64,000 nucleotides of DNA, taken from contig NZ_KB893722.1 of the NCBI RefSeq assembly GCF_000374165.1, positions 1 through 64,000 of the forward strand. The letters are read 5' to 3'. A model generated the notes under the pieces. It searched no databases. It had not been told where the DNA came from and saw nothing but the letters and a program-made list of their open reading frames with translations. Every line of letters begins with the position of its first letter. Within the stretch, counting starts at the first letter, position 1. The stretch is from Parafrankia elaeagni (GTDB taxonomy: Bacteria > Actinomycetota > Actinomycetes > Frankiales > Frankiaceae). A program made the translations under genes and the position numbers. Positions 22,201-31,200 of this stretch are shown here, in pieces.

Positions 22201-25200
22201 ACCACCTGCTCCGCGCTCAACGGCACCAGCCGGTCCGGGCGCCAGGACGGTGCCCCGTCCACGGCGTGCACGCCCACCAGGGGAAGGCCGCTCGGATCAC
22301 GCGCCAGGGACGTCGCCATCCACTCGTCGACGGTCACCGGGGGCTGACCGCCGGCGTACCTCCCGAACAGCAGCGACCCGTACGAGTAGACCCCCACTCC
22401 CAGGCCCTCGGGATCGAGGTCGGGGTTGTCCCACCGCTGGACGAGCTGGCCGTCGCGCGCGATCTGGTACCCTGGCGGCCGCCCGCCCCGGCGCGCGGCG
22501 CTCTCGGTGGATGCCCCGGCCGGGTACGCGACGAGCAGATCCTCCGCGCGGGCCGGGGCCGTCCTGGGCGGGCCGCCCGTCCCGTCGTCGGACATGAGCG
22601 GGACCGCGCCTCGGCGCAGGTACATCACCGGCCGCCCGAGCACGTCGGCCAGCCGCTGGACGTCCTGCCGGAAGACGTCGTACGCGGACTCGTCCGCCGG
22701 CGGCCGCGACCAGAGCACCACCGTCCCGACCGCGTCCCGCGTGCCGAGATCCTCCCCCTCGACGACCTCCGCGACGGCGTCCCGCTCGGTGGTCTCCGCG
22801 GCGCCATCCAGGAAGTCCCGCACCCGCCGCGCCTCGATCTCCCGCGCGATCTCCGACCGGCGCGCGGCCTCGCGGATCCGGGCCGCCACCTCCTCCAGAT
22901 CCGCGCGCCGCTCGCTCCCGTCCCCCAGCCCGACAGCCAGTTCCCCGGCGGGGAGAACGGAAAGTTCCAGAGAGAAGGCCCCCGCCCCCGCCGGGTGGCC
23001 GGGATCGAAGGCTGTCAGCAGGCCGCCCCGGCCGGTGACGAGCCTCGCGGACGGGGCCGCGAGCCCGCCGCCCGCCGCCTCCAGCCAGGCCGGGCGGTCC
23101 GACCGCCACAGCCGGCCGGCGAGGTCGGTGGCCAGCGGAACCATCGGCTCCCCCGGCACGGTGTGCACCGTCTCCCACCGGCTGGGACGGCCGCCCGGTC
23201 CCGTCACGGTCGGCACACCGCGCAGGTCCACCGCCGCGGTGTCGGTGGATGGCAGGAACACCGGCACCCCCAGGGCCGCGCCCACCGCCCGCCACGCCGC
23301 ACGCTCGAGGGGCCAGTCGACCGCCTCCCCGGGAAAAGCCGCGGTCGACAGGGCACGAGGTGTCACCGCGAGGGCCCGGCGCTGCCAGGAACCCCCGACC
23401 CGCAGGCGTTCCGCCATCTGGTCGACGGAGAGTTCGCTCAAGGCACCATCGAGCAGGTCCACGACGAACTGCGGGGAGCCGGCGCCGGTGCGCCGGACCC
23501 GCACACCCACCATCTCGTAGACCTCGGGCTGGGTCTGGCGCCGGGTCAACAGGCCCGCCACCCCGGCGGCGTACCGCCGAGGATCCACCGCGTGCGTTCC
23601 CCAGCCGAACCTGGCGAACGCCGAGTCCGGCCGGAGCACGGACGCGCCGTCGACCGACATCCACCTGCTGGAGCCCGCGGCCGTCAGCGCGTCCCAGCGG
23701 CCGGCCCCGCCCTGCACGCCGACTGCCGTCACCCGGCCCTGGAACACCGGGCCGCCCGCGGTGGCGACGCTGCCCACCGCCGGCACCAGGATCTCGACGC
23801 CGGTGAGGCGGGAGTACTGGGTCAGGTGCCCGCGCCAGGGAGCAAGAACGTGCCCGTTCCCGAGGATCCGGATGTCCCGGATGTCCCGGCCCCCCCGGTA
23901 GCCGAGCCAGGTGAGGAACTCGGTGAAGCCCTCGACGAACTGGTCCGGGGGCACCTCGTCGGCCGGGATCGCGAAGATTCCGCCGGCGGGCCATGCGACA
24001 TCGACGAACTCGCGGCCGGCGGCGACGGACGCCGGTGACGGAGCCGGCGGGGGGAGGACGGGCACCGTGGGCGGCGCGGCTGACGCCGCGGCTCCCTCGT
24101 TCCGGGATGTCTGCCCCGGCCCGGTCGACGGCGCGGGGCCGGCGGCCGGCGGCAGCGGCGGGGCCGGCGGTCGAGGTCGAGGTGGAGAGACGTCCTCCCA
24201 CGTGCCCGGGCTGCCGTCGGCGAGGTGGACGGTTGGCCGGCCGCTCAGGGAGACGTCGTCGGCCCGCGCCTCCGGCAGGAACACCGCCACCCCCAGGATG
24301 CTGCTCACCTCCCGCCACGCCGCCACCTCGGTGTCCCGGTCCCACACCGGCGGCCGACCGGTCCGGCCGTAGAACCGACGGGGGATCACGACGATCGGCC
24401 GGTGCTGCCAGGCGGGCAGTGCCCGCAGCTGGCCGGCGAGCTGCGCCGGCGAGAAGGACGCCGCCGTCCCGTCGAGCCGATCGGACCGGAACTCCACGCG
24501 GCCGTCGGGAGCCCGAGCGGTCAGCAGGCCACCCGCTTCGAAGAAGGTCGGCTGCGGCGCGCCCCGCCGCTGCAACTCGACCACGCCGCGGACGTACCCG
24601 GCGGAGGAGAATCCCCACATTCCCGACGGCAGGACGGCCACCGTGTTCTGCTGCCGGGGCCGCACCACGCCGCCTTCCGGCTGCCATCTGCTGTGCTGGG
24701 CGGCCAACGGCCCGAGCACCGTCCAGTCGCCGCCATCCCCGTTGCGGGCAATGGCGCGGACCTCACCCGCAGGCGTCGCGGCATCGCCGCCGCCAGCTCT
24801 GAGGAACGGAACCGAGCTGCCCGCCGCCGGGATCACGATCTCTATGCTGAAGCGCTCGGCGAACTGGGTCAGGAGCGGTCGCCACTCGGCTATCCGGTCG
24901 CCGTCGAAGTGGATCCTGATGTCCTGGCCCTGTTGGTACCCGAATCCGTTCAGGATACGCTCGAACTTACCGACGAAACCCTGCACCGTCCCGGCGTTCG
25001 GCGGACGGGAGAAGATTCCCTGGACCGACGGCGCGACCTCGAAGAAGCCGGTGTCGGCCGCTGCCAGCCGACGCAGCCGCGGTCGCAGGTTCAGGTACGA
25101 CTGCAGGTCGGTTTCCAGCACACCACCGCGCCACCGGACAGGGCGGTACTGGTCGGCAACCGCCAGCGCCCCGTCGTCGTTCTCGTCGAGCCAGTGCGGC

Positions 25201-28200
25201 GTAACGACGGTGCCCGCCGGTGGCGGGAGGCTCACCGGTGGTCTGACGACCTCCCAGAGTCGGCCGCCGGCGGGTCGGGACGCTCCCGCGCCGGGCGTCA
25301 CCCGCAGCCGGCCGTCGCCCGTGACGTCCTGGCGAGCTCCCCGGGCGGGGAACCAGATCTCCGTCCCGAGCTCCGCCGCCATGGGCCGCAGCTGGTTCGC
25401 CAGCGCCTCCCACCGCCGGGCCTCCGAAGGACGGCCCTGCGCAGGCGCCCACACCACGAGCGGCCCACCTCGCCAGCCCCTCGCTGCCACCCGCTCGGTC
25501 AGCTCCTGGGCCGTCGGCGCGCGCGGCCCGCCGTCCTCACCCGGCACAGCACCCGGCACAGCCAGCTCACCGCTGTCCAGCCGCGGCAGGAACACCCCGG
25601 TCACCCCCGCCGGCAGGCGCACCCGGTCGGCCACCGCCTCCAGGTCGGCAGCCGGTTCGTTCCGCGCCTGGGAGGAGGATCCGCCGGCGGGTTGCTCGTC
25701 GGGTCGCGTGCCGCCCGGCAGCCCGGGCACGCGTCCGGTCAGCAGCAGGTGGGCGGTGCGCTCGACCAGCTGGCTGATCGTCCGCTGGGAGCCGCCGGGG
25801 GCCACGGCCTGGCCTTCGATCTCCTCCCGGATCCGCGCGTCGCCGAAGCCGGTGAACAGGTCCGGGTCCCCGAAATGCCGGAAATGGTTGCGCACATCCT
25901 GCAGCACCCCACGCCAGTCGGCGTCCGACAGCGAGCGGAGCCGCTCAGGCAGCACGGACGGCCCCGCGGCCAGCGACGCAGGCGCCTCGGCCGGCGACGC
26001 GACCGAAGGCCGGTCGAGACCGCCGGGCGGGCCGCCGCGCCGGGGCAGTCCCAACGTGCCCTGCGCATCGCGCGGCAGGACAACCGTGGTCACGTCCGGC
26101 GACGCCGAGCCGGAACCGTCCGCCTCCGTGGGTGGGTTACCGGCGTCCGGCTGGGGCGTCTCCGGGGCAGGCGGAGGAGCATCGCGGGTGAACTCCGCGT
26201 AGGCCGGCGGGTCCTGCCCCAGGGCATCGGCCGACACGGCCGCCGACGAGGTCACCGCGGGTGCGGGTTCCGGTGCGGGTTCCGGTTCCGCGTACGCCGG
26301 CGGAGCCTGCCCCAGGACGTCGGCCGACCCCACCGGCAGCATGGTGATCAGGGTGAGGGTCTCCTCGGCGAAACGCCGTTTGCGCGTCGCGTACGTTCCT
26401 GCCAGGGCGCCAGGCGCGGCCGCCCATCCGGGGACGATCAGTTCCACCGGGGTGACGGCCGGGTCGAGGCCGTGTGCCGCCATCGCCGCGGCGATCAGCC
26501 GGGCGAGGGCGTGCGGCGAGGTCGGCCGCGGACCGGTGGCCGTCGCCAGCGTCAGCCGGCCGTCCTGGTCGCTCCCGACGAGCACCGGGTATCTCCCCGC
26601 CCCCACCGCCTGGCGGACCTGCTCGCTGGTGTCGGGCTCCCACGCGGTCCCCTGTGTCAGGTCCAGCCCGGCGCCGAGCCCCTCGGGCAGTGTCCGCGCC
26701 CGGATCGCGGGTGCCTCCCGCCAGGTGACGGACGCCGCGTGCGGCTCGGGGTCGCTCGTGGCGAACACCGGCTGCCCGAGCTCGGCGCCGAGCAGCGCCG
26801 GATAGCCGGGGTCGAACAGGGCGCTGCCGGCCGGGCGCGTCAGCCCGCCCACGGCCAGATGGACCGGGTCGATCGCACCCACACCCACACCCGCAGCCGC
26901 GCCCGCTGGCCGGTGGGCGGCGATCACGGCCGCGAGCTGCTCGGCCGGGATCCGGATCGGCAGGCCACCACGGTGCCCGGAGACGACTCCGAGACCGCCG
27001 TCGGCCACCACCAGGAACGCACCCGGCCGCCGCAGGGGCACCGTCTCCCGTTCGGAGGGTGGCCGCAGGTCAAGGCCGTAGACGCCGTCGCCGTCGGCGA
27101 GCGGCCGCACCGACAGCTCGGAGACCTGTGCCCCCCGCACATACCATTCCCAGGCACTCGTCTCCGCCGGCTCGAACGGATGTCCCGTCGGCACCAGCTG
27201 CCCGGTCGCGCTGTCCCGCGTGTACTCCCCCGGCCGCCGCACAGCCGATGGGAGGAGGTGGGGAAGCCACCGCGCCGCGACGAAATCCGCGAGAACCGGA
27301 TCGAACCGGGCGCCACGGCCGAGGAAGACCGGCTGCTCCTCGTAGCCCCGCGACATCCACAGGGCGAACGTGTCGAGGGTGTTCTCTTCCGCCGGCTCCG
27401 CCGACGCGACCAGCCGGACCGGCGTGGCAGGCGCACGCCGGGTCCGCAGCGGTCTCAGCACCTCGTCCGCGGTGAGCGGCACGAGCCGGTCCGGACGCCA
27501 CGACGGATATCCCCGCACGGTGTGCACGGCCACCAGCGGAAGACGGCCGGGCCCGGCGCGCATCGTCCGCATGACACTGTCCAGGTGGGAAGGCAGCGTG
27601 CTTTCGCCCTGGTCACGTGCCCCGAACAGCAGGAGCCCGTCCCCGTAGACCCCCAGCTCGGGGCCGAGGTCGCGCCGGCGGACGAGCGCACCACCCGGAC
27701 CGATCCTCACCACGAGCGGCGGGGGATCGTCCGCCGTGCGGTCGGGATAGGCGAAAGCGAGGCCTGCCCGGGGCCCGGGCAGCGGCCCCAGCCCCGGTGA
27801 CGAATCGCTGTCGTGGACCGGAGACATACCGGCACCCCGGATGAGGTGGATCACCGGTGTGTCGAACTCGGTGGCCAGGGCGCCGACGTCGTTCAGGAAC
27901 CTGCCGTACTCCGCCGCGCCCGCGGGCGGCTGCGCCCAGAGCACGACCAGCTCGACACCGCGCGACGCGAGGAGCCGAGCCGCGCCGGCGACCTCCGCCG
28001 GGTCGAACGTTCGCGCGTCTCCGTTCCCGAGCCCCACCCCCAGGCGCCCGTCCGCCAGCACCGGAAGCTCGACTCCGAGGACACCTCCCAGGTAGGGGCG
28101 GGAGTAGGGCGACAGACTGCCGCCCCGGGCACGGACCAGCTCCGGGGTCGGAGCGCCGAGGCCGGTCGGGTTCGTCGACACCCAGGCGACGGCGCCCGCC

Positions 28201-31200
28201 GGCCAGCGCCGGCCCGCCGCGTCGGTGACCGGCGGAACCGGACCACCCGCCGGACCACCCGCCGGGTCGGCCGCGAAGCGGGCGTCGAACCGGCGGGGAG
28301 CCGAGCTCCCGCCAGCGGCGGCCCGCGCACCGCGGGCCCGCGCCAACCCGCCCCGCGGGCCCCGCCCGGCCTGGTCCAGCTGCCCCCCCGAGCCCCGCCC
28401 GCCCAGGTCCAGCCGCCCGAGCGGGCCCGTCACCTGCCAGGAGCCCACGGTGCCGTCCGGGCCGACCGGCCGCGGCTCACCGCTCCACGCCACGCCGCCG
28501 TCCGCCTCGACCGCGACAGTGTCCTCGGCCGGTACGACGATCTCGATGTTCTCTGCGCGGGCGAGGCGGTCCAGGAGCGGCTGCCAGTCGCCGATCCCGT
28601 GCCGCGTCCAGATCCGCAGGTCCTGGCCTGGCCGGTAGCCCACCCCCCGCAGCACCCGCCGGACGGCCTCCACCGAATCCGGCCGCATCCCGCCGAAGGG
28701 ACCGTCGCCCGCGCTGTCGACGATCTCGAAGAAGCCGGTGCGCGCCTCGCCCGGGCGGGAGGGGTGGGACCGCAGGTCGAGGTACTCCGGCAGCGTCATC
28801 CACGCGGCACCGCCCTGCCAGCGGACCGGCCGGCGGCCGGCGGCCGGCGCCAACACGCCCTCGGCGGCCGACTCAAGCCAGACCGGTGGACGGACGGCCC
28901 CGCCGGGAACCGGGCCCGGCAACGCGTGTGCGCCGAGAACGCGCCACCCCCGGCCGGCGCTGACCCGCATGCTGCCCGAGGCGAACTGCTGGCCGCTGCC
29001 GTGCTCCGGCAGCCAGATCTCGGTGTTCAGCGCCTCCCCGAAGATCTGCATCTGGGCCGCCAGCAGTGGCCAGCCCTGGCCGGGCCCCGACACGGGCGGG
29101 GCCCAGAGCTGGACCGGGCCGCCCCGCCAGCCCGCCTCCGCCAGCAGCTCCCGGAACACCGCGACCGACAGTCGGTCGGGCGCCCCGTCGACGGTGCCGC
29201 GCCGGGGCAGGCCCAGCTCGCCGCGGGCGTTGCGCGGCAGCACGACCGTGACCACACCAGGCGGCGAGACAACGGTGCCGGCGACCACGGCCGACTCCGG
29301 CGCCCCGGGGGCATGGACGACCCCACGCCGCGGATCCGCCTCGACGGTGTACCTGCCCCGCCACGCGCCGGCCGGCCCGGCCCCGACCGATCCGCCCGCG
29401 ACGGCGCTCCCGCCGCCGGCCTCGCCCGCGCTGTCGGCCGTGGTCAGCCGGCCGGAGATCTGCCGGGGGTTCCGCGACGCCGGCCGCGCCGAGGCGCGGA
29501 CCTCGATCTCCACGACCTCCACCGGCAGACCGACCTGGCTCCAGCCACGGCCGAGGAACGACCGCAGCTGAGACCGGACCAGATCGGCCAGCTCCGTCGC
29601 CGCGCTGTCCGGACCGGACTGGAACCACCCGCCGCCCTGGGCGATCTCCAGGATCACCCGCACCGGAGAACGACCGTCACGGAGGCGCGCCACCACCTCG
29701 TGGTGGACCTGGTCGGCGAACCGACCCAGCAGCAGGAACTCCGGATCCCGTCCGCCGAACGACCGCCTGCCCTCCGGCACGACCATCGTGAACCTGACGG
29801 CGTCAAGCCCGCCACGCGAAACGGACGGACCGGTCCGCACTGCGGAGGACGGTTCGCCCGTCGGTTCGTTCTGCCCCTGCGTGGATGATCCACCGGCGGG
29901 TTGCTCGCCGGGCCGCGCCCCGCCCGGCAGCCCCGGGGGGCGCCCGGTCGCGAGCACCCAGGCGGTCCGCTCGACGAGATGCCGTTCCGTCCTCTTGGCG
30001 CCGCCCGGCGCCGCGACCTGGCGCTGGTACTCCGCCCGGATCTGGTCGTCGGTGAAGCGGCCGAACAGATCCGGGTCCCCGAAGTGGTTCCGCACCGACC
30101 TCACGAGGTTGATCCAGTAGGCAGCGGTCGTCGGCTCCCCGCGGCCCGGCGCGTCGCCGCGCAGCATCGCCGTCATCTCAGGGGCGAGATCCTCGGGTGG
30201 GCGCGGCTCCAGTACCTCACCCTCCCTGGGGGCCATCGCCAGGACAGCGGTCCCGTCAGGTTCCGCGGCGGACGCTCCCAACGACGCCGGTGCCTCGATC
30301 GCCGGCGTGGCCCACTGCCCGAGCGGCTGCGGGCCGCTGGCGGACGGGCCGCTGGGAGCCGACGCCGCGGGGAGCGACGCCGCAGGTAGCGATGTCACGG
30401 GAGGCAACGTCACGGGAGGGGACGTCACGGGAGGGGACGCCGCTGGAAGCGAGGCCTGAAGACCCGCCGCCTGGGGAAGTGCGGGTGCGGAGGCGGTGAG
30501 CGGAACAACCGGTGCCAGCACGGGCGGGACGGGCGGGACGGGCGGGGTCGGCGTGGGCTGGCCTGCCAGCGGCGACGGTGTGGGCGTGGCGGCGGATGCA
30601 TCCGGGATCACGCCGTCCGGGCCGGCCGACTCGTTGACCGCCAGACTGCCCGCCGGGTCGACGGTGCCCGGGTGTCCCGGATCCGGGCCGGCCGGATCAC
30701 CCGGGAGAACCAGCCCGTCCCCACCGGCGCCAGCCACCGTGCCGGTCGGGGTTGAAGGCTCGATGGCGGCCCGGCCCTCGGGTGATGGTGCCCATCCCGT
30801 ACCTGGGTCGGGTGGGTCCGGCGGGTCACTGGGCGGGCCGGAGGGCAGGTCGCCGGCGGGCGGACCGGAAAGGGTGTTCGGATCGGGGGGCGGCACGCCG
30901 GCTCCCGCGTCCGGGTCCCCGGACGGCGGAAGTGGGGCAGGCGAACCCGGGTTGTCCGGGACCGGCCCCGGGCTGCCGTCGCGCCCGGTGTCGGGAACCA
31001 CCGCGACGAGACCTGCCCCGTCGGGTGGGGACGCGTCGCCGCGGACGCCGCTTCCCGCCTCCGGCCCGCCGACGGCAGGCCGGTCACCATCCGGCAGGAC
31101 GGACGGATCACCCGTCCCGCCTTTCAGCTCCGCGTTCCCGCCCGTCCCGGCCGGGAGCACCGCGGGATCCGGAACCTCGTCGCCGAACAGGCCGGTCACG

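Noticed and set aside
20547-27800. Plus-strand open frames of over 1,000 codons at 20547-24038 and 24225-27800
   Set aside because: Both lie wholly opposite the giant gene, show shadow composition (Arg, Gly, Pro, His) and match no domain.
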